Shown: positions 7,995-15,617 of the stretch, one piece after another
Layout: every line of letters starts with the position of its first letter
Position numbering within the stretch: the first letter of the stretch is position 1
Assembly (NCBI RefSeq): GCF_000759025.1
Contig: NZ_JPOS01000039.1
Coordinates: forward strand, 62,001 to 126,000
Length of the DNA: 64,000 nucleotides
Origin: Phaeodactylibacter xiamenensis
GTDB lineage: Bacteria; Bacteroidota; Bacteroidia; Chitinophagales; Saprospiraceae
Direction of reading: 5' to 3'
Translations under genes and position numbers: made by a program
The notes under the pieces: model-generated
The model's input: the letters and a program-made list of their open reading frames with translations, nothing else
Told to the model about the DNA's origin: nothing
Database searches by the model: none

Positions 7995-8045
7995 AGCTTA
8001 CTATTTTCAAAATTCAACATGGATAACCAGACTTTAGTTTCTGTT

Positions 8046-8642
8046 TCACCAGTCTTCCCCAGGTGTCCAGAACTTCAACAGCGATTCCCGCCCCACATGA
8101 TAGCAGTACTGCTTAGCCAGGGCTTTGAGGTCTGCACCTTCGTCAATGGCTACGGCATCCTGTGCCACAAAAGCACGCCGGATAACCTGAAAATTCCGGG
8201 TCTTTTTGTCCAGCAGTTCAAAGGTCATTGTCCAATCGTATTTTTTCCAAAGATGTACACGGTCACCAAATTGCTCTCGGGCTTCTTCAGCCGAGAGGTA
8301 CAACTGATCAAAATAATTGCTGAACTGCGAAATGCTGATGGCAATACCGCCCCGCTCCGCTGTGATGATAAAGTCTTTGACCGGGGAGTAAGCTTCCATA
8401 GCACTCCGGACTATAGCCTGTTCTTCGTTCGTAGTGTGTACGGGCACTCTTTTCCGAATCACCACCTTGCCATCGTAGGGGTATTCCACGACCTCGTAGT
8501 CCTCCGGCACTTCCGTGATCAAGTCTTCCGCCTCGGAGTCCTGCGTCAGGTAATACCGTACTTTTCCGGTTTTGGTGGGAACAGCACGCACGTAATAGGT
8601 CTTTTTCTGTCGGTTGGTGTAGCTGAATGAGGAATTGACCAT
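8046..8642 (-). CDS. conserved hypothetical protein (198 aa)
   Basis: A 198-residue soluble protein without recognisable catalytic motifs. The N-terminus (SSFSYTNRQKKTYYVRAVPT) looks like a beta-rich module, and the middle carries YFDQLYLSAEEAREQFGDRV and a tryptophan-rich segment. It seems to be a member of a widespread unknown family in environmental bacteria. It lies between hsdS and the orphan antitoxin on the same strand. A strong palindrome (8744-8779) about 100 bases upstream could be its operator. Confidence 0.7.
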   Translation of the reverse strand: MVNSSFSYTNRQKKTYYVRAVPTKTGKVRYYLTQDSEAEDLITEVPEDYEVVEYPYDGKVVIRKRVPVHTTNEEQAIVRSAMEAYSPVKDFIITAERGGIAISISQFSNYFDQLYLSAEEAREQFGDRVHLWKKYDWTMTFELLDKKTRNFQVIRRAFVAQDAVAIDEGADLKALAKQYCYHVGRESLLKFWTPGEDW

Positions 8643-8743
8643 AAGAGTATTTCTAGTTTTCTCTGGTGTTTCAGACTTAATGAGTATTGATTTAGAAGTC
8701 AGAATATCCTAACATAGCGCATCCCCACTTATTGTCCAAGTTG

Positions 8744-8779
8744 ACATAAACACAAAATGTACGTACATTTACATTATGT
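8744..8779. promoter_or_regulatory. large palindrome, candidate operator
   Basis: The centre is a perfect 16-base palindrome, AAATGTACGTACATTT (8755-8770), flanked by a further inverted pair, ACATAA (8744-8749) and TTATGT (8774-8779). There is no T-tract, so it is not a terminator. It lies between hsdS and the start of the 198-residue protein (8642), and probably binds a dimeric regulator. Which regulator is unknown. Confidence 0.55.
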
Positions 8780-8819
8780 TCACTGCACAAATACGACTGC
8801 AGATCGCTGAAAAGTAATT

Positions 8820-8845
8820 TTCTTAAGTGCAGTTGTGGGTATTTA
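8820..8845 (+). repeat. short direct repeat, copy 2 (partner at 206-230)
   Basis: The core AAGTGCAGTTGTGGGTATTT matches the segment at 206-230 with one single-base indel and a few substitutions. It lies in the 423-base gene-free stretch between 8643 and 9065, close to a palindrome and a hairpin. A minus-strand frame of 66 codons (8692-8892) covers it but shows no protein-like features. Confidence 0.4.
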
Positions 8846-8915
8846 TGATAACGCAACTGATAAAGAATTAAGTCGACTGGGTTTGGCCGCATGGCCTTAT
8901 CGAGCCGCGAAAAGT

Positions 8916-8935
8916 CCCCGGTTCTTCAACCGGGG
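8916..8935 (-). terminator. hairpin downstream of hsdS, possible terminator
   Basis: Perfect 8-base stem CCCCGGTT / AACCGGGG with a 4-base loop. On the minus strand it is followed by ACTTTTC, a weak T-tract, about 130 bases past the hsdS stop. It could terminate the hsdM-rhuM-hsdS transcript. A hairpin left by a lost IS200/IS605-type element is an alternative. Confidence 0.45.
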
Positions 8936-9065
8936 CATCTTTATTTCCGGACTATTCCCATTGGGTCATTTTTGGAAATACAAGACCGGAAAGAATATAG
9001 TAAGGCGACCCATACTTATGCAATCCCGGGTCCCCACTTTCGTCTACATACATGAAGTGCATATT

Positions 9066-10301
9066 CTATGGATTTACGCGCACCTTCCCCGTCAGCAGCC
9101 GCTGCATCAGCCCTTTCTTTTGCGTCTGTAAAGCCCGCTCCTTCTCCCGCAGCAGGCGGATTTCCTCGTCGGCCTGAGTGAGGATGGCGGCTATGGCGGT
9201 CTGTTCTTTTATCTGGGGTATAGGAAACTTCAACTTCAATATGCTTTTTTGAGAAATAAGTGGTTGCCCACCCTTATTTCTGAACCTTTTCAGTTGCTTG
9301 AAATCCAGAAAGTAAGCAAGGAAATTGATAGACGTACTATGATAAAACTCCTTGGTAAAAAGACAATTGTCGGTTACCCAATAATCACCATTAGCTACAT
9401 GAACACAACCACAATACTCTCCTACACGACCGATTAAAATCTTGCCTCCTGAAAGCAATGATTTATCTGTATATCCCATAATTCCATTACCGCCATAAAC
9501 AGGTTTGTTTATATTTTTAGTTGAGCTTGACCGGGTATTATTGGGTTTGGTTTTTCCACTACTCAAAGAAAACAGTTGCCCTAGCTCTAAGGCATCCCAT
9601 TCCCCCTCAAACCCCTTCACCCGCACCTTCCCCGTCAGCAGCCGCTGCATCAGCCCTTTTTTCTGTGCTTCTTTTTCCTGCAGGAGCTGCCGGGTGAGGG
9701 CGATGGCGCGGTCCCAGGTGGAGAGGATGGTGGCTATTTTTTGTTGCTCGGGTAGGGGGGGGAGTGGGACAGGAAGCTTCTTCAGCTGAGTTGAGTTTAT
9801 ACTAGCCAGATTAGTACTCTGTTTTGACGAGAGCATAAAGTACTTTCTCCCTTGCCAGCTTCTCGTAAACTCGGCAAGAATATTTGGTAAAAGCTTTTCC
9901 TTGTTTGTCCTTACAGCAAATATGTGATTTTGATGTATGCAGTTTTCAATTTCATTCATCCATATGGTACCTCGACCTAATTTGTCAGCATCGCCTCCTT
10001 CTGTGAGTAATATATCTCCCTTGCGAAGAAGATACTTGGGTACTTCGTCCGTAGGGACTTCAATTTCCTTTACAACTTCTAAATCCAAATATCCGTCTTG
10101 TACATTTGCAACTCTCATATAAGGCACCAAAGATGTCTTCGTACCTGGCTTAATTTTTCTTCCTTTTGCAATACCCTTTTGAATGGTACTGATATTTGCC
10201 AATTCGTTCACCTCCCACTCCACCGGCAGCCATCCGAGTTTGGTTTTTTTGTAGCCGGGTTGAGTACTGGAAGAGGGTATGTTATCGTAATGGTTAGTCA
10301 T
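9066..10301 (-). CDS. hsdS: type I restriction-modification specificity subunit
   Basis: A 411-residue full-length HsdS, which sets the DNA target of the HsdM/HsdR complex. It has two target-recognition domains (about 18-190 and 225-375), each followed by a coiled-coil conserved region: LPPLPEQQKIATILSTWDRA and later IKEQTAIAAILTQADEEI. Both conserved regions end in the same segment QKKGLMQRLLTGKVRV, encoded by an identical 38-bp direct repeat (9079-9116 and 9622-9659). The two recognition domains are much more AT-rich than the conserved parts, as is usual for exchangeable TRDs. It follows rhuM after a 544-base gap rather than being coupled to hsdM. Confidence 0.95.
   Translation of the reverse strand: MTNHYDNIPSSSTQPGYKKTKLGWLPVEWEVNELANISTIQKGIAKGRKIKPGTKTSLVPYMRVANVQDGYLDLEVVKEIEVPTDEVPKYLLRKGDILLTEGGDADKLGRGTIWMNEIENCIHQNHIFAVRTNKEKLLPNILAEFTRSWQGRKYFMLSSKQSTNLASINSTQLKKLPVPLPPLPEQQKIATILSTWDRAIALTRQLLQEKEAQKKGLMQRLLTGKVRVKGFEGEWDALELGQLFSLSSGKTKPNNTRSSSTKNINKPVYGGNGIMGYTDKSLLSGGKILIGRVGEYCGCVHVANGDYWVTDNCLFTKEFYHSTSINFLAYFLDFKQLKRFRNKGGQPLISQKSILKLKFPIPQIKEQTAIAAILTQADEEIRLLREKERALQTQKKGLMQRLLTGKVRVNP
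9079..9116 (-). repeat. 38-bp direct repeat in hsdS, copy 1
   Basis: Identical to 9622-9659 over 38 bases, 543 bases apart in the same orientation. Both encode GLMQRLLTGKVR at the end of the HsdS conserved regions. Recombination between them would delete or duplicate one recognition domain. Confidence 0.9.
9622..9659 (-). repeat. 38-bp direct repeat in hsdS, copy 2
   Basis: Second copy of the repeat at 9079-9116, at the end of the central conserved region of HsdS. The spacing is a multiple of three (181 codons), so loss of the intervening DNA would leave an in-frame half-length specificity subunit. Confidence 0.9.
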
Positions 10302-10464
10302 AGTTGGTCTAGGCTAGGAAATCAAATTGGTGATTAAATGCGATGAGTATCTACGGTCTCTCTATGGAGCAACTCCAACATGCGCTGAACAAAATACTGC
10401 TCACTGGGCTTCATTGGTTGATAGTTAAAATCTTTAAATTCATTGAATCTTACTGTTAAATAAA

Positions 10465-10747
10465 TTACCTTCACAGAAGGTAAAATGCTTACCTAAGACA
10501 AAAAGGCAGGTAGGCTTGGTGAGATTGACTCGTGAGAGCGGCACTAAGATCCTCCTGCCTAAGTTACCATTAGGCTTTCCAACCGGGAAGCCTTTCCTTT
10601 TTGCAATGAACCTATGGCAGTATAGTAGTCCAATAAAATAGAAGACTCGCCCTGGTACGCTGATCTGACGGGAAGCGTGGCGAGTACTGTTGCTATAAAT
10701 ATACGTACAAAAGGTCATAATGTCCAGCTTGTTTGGACATTTTTTTA
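10465..10747 (+). ncRNA. candidate structured RNA between rhuM and hsdS
   Basis: This gene-free stretch folds into a row of hairpins: TTACCTTC/GAAGGTAA with a 3-base loop (10465-10483); a 7-bp stem 10504-10510/10554-10560; a 9-bp stem 10572-10580/10585-10593 with one G-T pair; a two-part stem 10645-10651/10679-10685 plus 10657-10661/10674-10678; and a final hairpin with a T-run at 10719-10747, which points to plus-strand transcription. No matching promoter was found. No reverse transcriptase or other RNA-partner gene is adjacent, and the family is not one I recognise. Confidence 0.4.
10719..10747 (+). terminator. rho-independent terminator of the candidate RNA
   Basis: Stem AATGTCCA (10719-10726) / TGGACATT (10734-10741) with a 7-base loop, followed by a run of Ts on the plus strand. 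No plus-strand protein gene precedes it, which is the main argument for a non-coding transcript here. Confidence 0.65.
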
Positions 10748-10772
10748 AAAGAGACGCAATCGCACGAACGGT

Positions 10773-10856
10773 CTCACAGAGGCGTTTTTGCGTCAACCGC
10801 AACGTTTCTTCCCCAAAGCAGAATTTTACTAAAGCGGTAATTTTTTCATTCATCAT
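10773..10856 (-). pseudogene. rhuM-like N-terminal remnant
   Basis: Immediately after rhuM, overlapping its stop, the minus strand encodes ALVKFCFGEETLRLTQKRLC. This mirrors the RhuM N-terminus AVKVEIRFEDETFWLTQKKL. The similarity stops after about 25 codons, and the frame beyond it (open to 10440) has no family features. It looks like the leftover start of a second rhuM-type gene, or a recombination scar. Confidence 0.45.
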
Positions 10857-11856
10857 CCTTCCCTTTTTGCAGGGATTTGATCGTTTCATCAAAATCCGAC
10901 TCCAGCCGCTCATCCTCTTGTTGCCGAAAAATCTCGTAGGCTTTATCCGCCAGTTCACGTGCAATTTTGGCAGATACCTTGCCCGCATTCTGCAGGACAT
11001 CGTATTCATTGAATTGCAGGAAAGCGTCCAGCTTTTTCACCCAGTCGGCCATTTTCATCGGGATTTGCCGCTTGGCTTGGTTTTCGGCATAGTCAAGGTA
11101 CATAGTGACGATGCGTTCCAGCCCCTGTAGCTCTTCCTCGTTCAGGTAGTTTTTGGCAATGTGGGTATCGGACTTCAGGATTTTGCCCGCCGGGGCGTGC
11201 TTCCAGCTCGTCAGCCCCATATTGGGCTTGGAAGCATCTACCCGTTTGGCGATGATTTCAGCGGCAGTCAGCCCGGTGATCGCCCAGTGGAGCTTATTTT
11301 GCACCGTTTTGTAAAACTGCTGCGTAATCGGGGCTTTGGGGTCGTAGTCGATGCTGGCCTCAGCGTACAGGTCGGTGATTTTCTGGTAGAAGCGCCGCTC
11401 TGAAGCGCGGATTTTCCGGATGCGCTCCAACAGCTCGTCAAAGTAGTCTTTGTCGAACCGCTTGCCCTGTTTGAGCCGCTCGTCATCCATCACAAACCCC
11501 CTGATGAGGTACTCCCGCAGCACCTTGGTAGCCCAAATCCGGAATTGCGTAGCCTGATAGCTGTTGACCCGGTAGCCGACAGCGATAATGGCATCGAGGT
11601 TGTAGAAGTCGACCATTCGGCTGACCTCTCGGTTGCCTTCCGTTTGAACTATTCGAATTTTTCGAATAGTTGCTTCTTCCCGCAATTCCCCGCTTTTGAA
11701 GATTTCCTTCAGGTGGTAGTTGATGGTCTGCACCTCCACGCCGAACAGCTCAGCCAGCTTCTTTTGCGTCAGCCAAAAGGTTTCGTCCTCAAAGCGGATT
11801 TCCACTTTCACCGCTCCGTCCGGTGTCCGGTAAAGAATGATGTCTGATTCCTGCAT
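10846..11856 (-). CDS. rhuM: RhuM-family protein inside the hsd operon
   Basis: A 336-residue member of the RhuM family (COG3943). An N-terminal winged-helix-like part has FWLTQKKLAELFGVEVQTIN and HLKEIFKSGELREEATIRK. It is followed by the family core MVDFYNLDAIIAVGYRVNS, which continues QATQFRIWATKVLREYLIRG. The C-terminal half contains a Fic/Doc-like helical region (SDTHIAKNYLNEEELQGLER). RhuM genes are common between hsdM and hsdS in type I loci. Their role is unproven, but a regulatory or toxin-like function is usually suspected. The gene starts 4 bases after the hsdM stop, so it is part of the operon. A 10-bp inverted repeat with TTCGA arms lies in its coding sequence at 11647-11671. Confidence 0.93.
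   Translation of the reverse strand: MQESDIILYRTPDGAVKVEIRFEDETFWLTQKKLAELFGVEVQTINYHLKEIFKSGELREEATIRKIRIVQTEGNREVSRMVDFYNLDAIIAVGYRVNSYQATQFRIWATKVLREYLIRGFVMDDERLKQGKRFDKDYFDELLERIRKIRASERRFYQKITDLYAEASIDYDPKAPITQQFYKTVQNKLHWAITGLTAAEIIAKRVDASKPNMGLTSWKHAPAGKILKSDTHIAKNYLNEEELQGLERIVTMYLDYAENQAKRQIPMKMADWVKKLDAFLQFNEYDVLQNAGKVSAKIARELADKAYEIFRQQEDERLESDFDETIKSLQKGKDDE
11647..11671. repeat. TTCGAA-type palindrome within rhuM
   Basis: Arms AACTATTCGA and TCGAATAGTT (10 bp, 5-base loop) lie in the rhuM codons for ATIRKIRIV. Nearly the same palindrome lies at 593-619, some 11 kb away at the other end of the island. Confidence 0.6.
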
Positions 11857-11860
11857 GGCA

Positions 11861-13414
11861 TTAGTGTTTTAAGCCGAGCTCTTTCAAGTAAGCCGCCATC
11901 TGCTCCTGTACCTGCGACAGCTCCCTTTCCAGCCCCTCGATGCGCTGCGCTACCGCGTCCAGGTCTACTTCCGGCTCTTCCTCGAAGGTATCCACGTAGC
12001 GTGGGATATTGAGGTTGAACTCGTTCTCTTTGACCTCCTCAAAGGTGGCAACGTAGGCAAATTTGTCTTCCACCGTGCCCGGCTGCAGTTGCCCCTGCTC
12101 AAACTGAGCATGCAGGCTGACGATGTGCTCCATGTCTTTTTCGCGCAGCACATTTTGGTTTTTGCCCTGTTCGAAGCGCTGGCTCGCGTCTATGAAGAGT
12201 ACATCGCGGTTGTCACCCTTGCCTTTGTTGAAAATGAGAATAGCGGCAGGAATACCGGTGCCAAAAAACAAATTCGCAGGCAGTCCAATTACCGCCTCAA
12301 GCAGGTTTTCTTCAATGGTTTTTTGCCGGATCACCCCTTCTGAGCTTCCCCGGAACAGCACGCCGTGGGGCACCACCACGCCTACTTTGCCCCGGCCCTC
12401 ATAGGCAGTTTCGATCATGTGGGAGATAAACGCCCAGTCGCCTTTGCTCTTGGAAGGTGCGCCCCGCCAGAAGCGGTTGTAGGTGTCGTTATCAGCGACT
12501 TCTTTTCCCCATTTATCAAGGCTAAAAGGCGGATTGGCGACCACGGTATCGAATTTCATCAACGCATCCCCTTCCTTGAGCTTAGGATTGCGGATGGTAT
12601 CTCCCCAGCGTATCGTGGCATTGTCCATGCCGTGCAGGAACATATTCATAACCGCCAGTGCCCAGGTGCTGCCGTTGGCCTCCTGCCCGTACAGCGCGAA
12701 GTTGTCCGAGCCTACCTCTTTACCAGCTTTGATGAGCAAAGAGCCCGAGCCGCAGGTAGGGTCGCATATGCGTGCCCCCGGCGCGGATTTCGTCAGTTTG
12801 GCGATCAGGGTAGAAACCTGGCTGGGCGTGTAGAATTCCCCCGCTTTTTTCCCCGCATCAGAAGCAAAGAAGCCAATCAGGTACTCATAGGCATCCCCGA
12901 TAATATCCTGCCCGTCCAATGCAGATGGGCGGAGGTCAAGTCGCTTGTCGCTAAAGTCGATCAGCAGGTTTTTCAGGCGGGTATTTTTGTCTTTGACATC
13001 CCCCAGATTGCTGGAGTTGAAATCAATGTTTCGGAATACGCCGGCACCGTCTTCACCAGATAGCTTTTGTGGGTTGGCCTCTTCCAGTGCCTCTAATGCC
13101 TGATTGATTAGCTCACCGATGTTGGGCTCATTGCGATGCTCATAGAGATAGCTGAAGCGGGCATGTGGAGGTACAATGAAACGCTCTTTTTGCATGGCCC
13201 AGTCTGCCCGCGCCTCATCGCCTTTATAGCGCTCTAAATAAGCTTGCCACCGGTCCAGCCAGACATCGCCCACGTACTTGATGAATAGCATAGTCAGTAC
13301 ATAGTCTTTGTACTGCGAAGGGTCAATCACGCCCCGGAAGGTGTCGCAGGCTTTCCATACGACATTGAATACATCTTCTTTAGTCGTTTTATGCATTTTT
13401 TCTGTTTTTTCCAT
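11861..13414 (-). CDS. hsdM: type I restriction-modification DNA methylase (M subunit)
   Basis: A 517-residue N6-adenine methyltransferase subunit. After the N-terminal helical domain, the SAM motif ICDPTCGSGSLL (about 217-228) and the catalytic motif VVANPPFSL (about 291-299, NPPF type) are both intact. The C-terminal tail is a coiled coil with QRIEGLERELSQVQEQM, used to contact HsdS. The ATG at 13414 overlaps the preceding half-size specificity gene by 26 bases. A second ATG at 13396 would reduce this to 8. It is followed after 4 bases by rhuM. Confidence 0.97.
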   Translation of the reverse strand: MEKTEKMHKTTKEDVFNVVWKACDTFRGVIDPSQYKDYVLTMLFIKYVGDVWLDRWQAYLERYKGDEARADWAMQKERFIVPPHARFSYLYEHRNEPNIGELINQALEALEEANPQKLSGEDGAGVFRNIDFNSSNLGDVKDKNTRLKNLLIDFSDKRLDLRPSALDGQDIIGDAYEYLIGFFASDAGKKAGEFYTPSQVSTLIAKLTKSAPGARICDPTCGSGSLLIKAGKEVGSDNFALYGQEANGSTWALAVMNMFLHGMDNATIRWGDTIRNPKLKEGDALMKFDTVVANPPFSLDKWGKEVADNDTYNRFWRGAPSKSKGDWAFISHMIETAYEGRGKVGVVVPHGVLFRGSSEGVIRQKTIEENLLEAVIGLPANLFFGTGIPAAILIFNKGKGDNRDVLFIDASQRFEQGKNQNVLREKDMEHIVSLHAQFEQGQLQPGTVEDKFAYVATFEEVKENEFNLNIPRYVDTFEEEPEVDLDAVAQRIEGLERELSQVQEQMAAYLKELGLKH

Positions 13415-13973
13415 TGGCTAAAAAAAGCAATAAATGCTCGTAATACCTGTCTTTTGATTTTTTAAGATTGTCCATGAAGCATTGTTCTATTAGCCATTGC
13501 TCCGCTACCTTGATAATTTCCTGCTGCTCCTCCATAGAGGGTATCGGTATTTGAACTGACGAAAGTGCTTTCTTGGATAAAGACTGTACTTGTGTTCCCT
13601 TAGATAGACTTTGCAGGAGCTTCTGATAGCGTTGAGTATTCAACAGCCATAGCAAATAGTCTGGCATTAGGCTCTGCTCTTTCAAGCGGATTACAAAAAA
13701 GGTGGATGAGGCCACAGCTTGGCCGATTTGCTCCTTGTAAAGACAAGCTCTATTCGCTATTCCTTTTGCAACAAGCAGTATATCCCCTTCAATCAGCAAA
13801 TGCTTTTCAAGGCGCTTATCTAATTCAAGGCTTTTGGTTAAAGGGGCTTCTTGCCTAAATCTGCCGTGCTCGTCGAAGTGCTTAGCTTGCAGGTAGTAAA
13901 GCTCCCCGCCAGAGCCTTCTTTTTGGTAGATGCCGGTTGTGATTTGAGCGATTTGATGAAGGGGTTTCTTCAT
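13389..13973 (-). CDS. half-length HsdS-like specificity protein (single TRD)
   Basis: A 194-residue protein with one target-recognition domain of the HsdS type: an N-terminal IAQITTGIYQKEG region, a core with LLIEGDILLVAKGIANRACL, then LSKKALSSVQIPIPSMEEQQ and a helical tail. It is half the usual length and lacks a second TRD. Single-TRD subunits are known to work as dimers or to pair with type IIG/BcgI-like methylases. Here it precedes and overlaps hsdM, and a full-length hsdS is also present downstream. It could be an alternative specificity subunit or a TRD donor. It is AT-richer than hsdM, which suggests separate acquisition. Confidence 0.85.
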   Translation of the reverse strand: MKKPLHQIAQITTGIYQKEGSGGELYYLQAKHFDEHGRFRQEAPLTKSLELDKRLEKHLLIEGDILLVAKGIANRACLYKEQIGQAVASSTFFVIRLKEQSLMPDYLLWLLNTQRYQKLLQSLSKGTQVQSLSKKALSSVQIPIPSMEEQQEIIKVAEQWLIEQCFMDNLKKSKDRYYEHLLLFLANGKNRKNA

Positions 13974-14407
13974 TTTTGTATATAGCTTATGCGTGTTTTA
14001 ATGCTTTTAAGATAATTTAAATCAAAATAATAGCAATACAAATTTAAAGAAGAAGCACCAAAAGGTCAAATCTTTTCAAAGATTTATTTCTTTGTAATTG
14101 TTGTACAAAATATAAAAATATGGTGCTAAATAAGAGGTGAAACCTTGCTTGCCGAGTAAAACATGCTACTATTGCGCATTTCAAGTGCTGATTTTTTGCT
14201 TCAGCCAGGCTTGCCAAATACTACTATGCAGCAATTAAAAACCGCTCTATTTCTCTTCTTGATTTCATCAGCTTCAGCTAAAGCTCTCTGGCTATGCCTG
14301 ATTCCGCTGATCGGCAGGAAACACACAAAAAAAGGACCTCGAACGTTTTTTGCATAGTAGCGTTAAGCGCACCGTAAGTCTTTAGGGTCTCATTCCTAAT
14401 TTACTTA
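13974..14407. other. gene-free AT-rich stretch at the island edge
   Basis: 434 bases with no convincing gene. A plus-strand frame at 14163-14357 lacks protein-like features. The promoter of the half-hsdS/hsdM operon must lie here on the minus strand, but no perfect TAnnTTTG with a spaced TTTG was found. This is the boundary between the restriction island and the core genes. Confidence 0.5.
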
Positions 14408-15508
14408 CTACCCCTGCCCACCACGCGCTCGCTCAATCATAATCGCCTCAAGAATATTCTCGGTATTCAGCACGCCGAGGAGGTCGCCTTCGGGGCTGTA
14501 GACGGGGCAGATGCTCAGGTTGCGCTGGTTCATCAGGTCGTAAGCTTCATTGAGTTCCATGTCCGGCGCGAGCCTGACCCAATCGGTATTGACGATGCGT
14601 TTGATGCGTTCTGCCGGGCCCATTTCCTGTAGCCCGCGCAGGATGTCATCCCGGGAGATGGTGCCGATGAGGTCGCCCTGCTCGGTGACGATGAAGTCCT
14701 TTTCCTGTCCGTCCAGCAGGGTGTCGATGGCTTCGCTGATGGGCGACCAGGCATCCATTTCGGTGAATTGGTGCATGAGTACGTCTGAGACCTTGAGGTC
14801 GGTGAGGAGGTGGCGGGTGGTTTCGTAACGCGATTCTCCGCTGGCGCCCAGAAAGATGAACAGCCCGATAAAGATCAGCCAGAAGTCGTACATAAAGCCC
14901 AGGAAGACGAAGCCAATGGCCAGAAATTGCCCGATCTGAGCAGCTATGGCGGTGGCTTTGGCCCGGTTGTACTTCATCGACAGCAGTGCCCGCAGTACCC
15001 GTCCGCCATCCATGGGGAAGGCCGGGATGAGGTTGAAGAGCACCAGGATGATGTTGACGGCCAGCAGGTTGGGGATGAAGGCATTGCCCAGGCTGATCTG
15101 ACTGGGGTCTTCCAGTTGTTCGGTGGGGAAGGTGATGCCTGCCACTTGCATCAGGATAAAGAGCAGAAGGGCAATCACGACATTTACAGCGGGCCCGGCG
15201 ATGGCTACGAGCAATTCTTCGCGGGGCTTCTCCGGCATTTTCTCCAAACTTGCCACCCCGCCAATTGGCAAAAGGGTAATGCGGCGGGTGGGGACGCCGA
15301 AGCGGCGGGCGGTCAGGGCGTGCCCGTACTCGTGCAGCACCACGCAGGCGAAGAGGGTGAGGATAAAGGCCACGCCCAGCAGGGCTTCCTGCATGTTTTG
15401 CCCGGAGCCCAGGCTCGACAGGAAAATCCACCCCAGCAGAATGAGGAATGTCCAGTGGATGTAGACATTGATGCCGAAGAGGCGGGCAATCTTTAGGGAC
15501 CAGCTCAT
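14408..15508 (-). CDS. site-2 protease family (M50) membrane metalloprotease with CBS domains
   Basis: A 366-residue intramembrane zinc protease. Several hydrophobic segments carry HEYGH (about 61-65) and the distant ligand motif NLIPAFPMDGGRVLRALL (about 161-178). The C-terminal 140 residues are two CBS repeats, with VSDVLMHQFTEMDAWSPISE and later LSICPVYSPEGDLLGVLNTE, expected to bind an adenosyl ligand and gate activity. Proteins with this layout (Rip3-like) cut membrane-bound regulators. The substrate here is unknown. It follows valS on the same strand but is separated from it by a clear terminator, so it has its own transcript. Confidence 0.92.
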   Translation of the reverse strand: MSWSLKIARLFGINVYIHWTFLILLGWIFLSSLGSGQNMQEALLGVAFILTLFACVVLHEYGHALTARRFGVPTRRITLLPIGGVASLEKMPEKPREELLVAIAGPAVNVVIALLLFILMQVAGITFPTEQLEDPSQISLGNAFIPNLLAVNIILVLFNLIPAFPMDGGRVLRALLSMKYNRAKATAIAAQIGQFLAIGFVFLGFMYDFWLIFIGLFIFLGASGESRYETTRHLLTDLKVSDVLMHQFTEMDAWSPISEAIDTLLDGQEKDFIVTEQGDLIGTISRDDILRGLQEMGPAERIKRIVNTDWVRLAPDMELNEAYDLMNQRNLSICPVYSPEGDLLGVLNTENILEAIMIERARGGQG

Positions 15509-15551
15509 GGTAGGTTTTATTAATTAAACCGTCTGATGCCTCGATTTTGTT

Positions 15552-15595
15552 CGGCAAAAAAGAAAGGGCTGCTCCCTGTTACCGGAAACAGCCCT
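15552..15595 (-). terminator. valS terminator
   Basis: On the minus strand AGGGCTG (15589-15595) pairs with CAGCCCT (15565-15571), and T-rich TTCTTTTTT follows. It lies 23 bases after the valS stop. Confidence 0.85.
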
Positions 15596-15617
15596 GCTTA
15601 ATATGCTTTAATATGCC

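Noticed and set aside
8692-8892. A 66-codon minus-strand frame
   Set aside because: It runs across the 16-bp palindrome and shows no conserved features; more likely a chance frame.
8916-8935. Possible IS200/IS605 end hairpin
   Set aside because: The hairpin shape fits, but no TnpA/TnpB sequence or second end was found, so it is listed only as a possible terminator.
10440-11009. A 189-codon minus-strand frame overlapping the end of rhuM
   Set aside because: Only a stretch of about 25 codons (10773-10856) resembles a protein, and that is a RhuM N-terminal remnant. The rest is basic, irregular and lies over the hairpin-rich region.
14646-15557. A 303-codon minus-strand frame overlapping the site-2 protease
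   Set aside because: His/Pro/Arg-rich composition typical of an out-of-frame shadow; the M50 frame carries all motifs.
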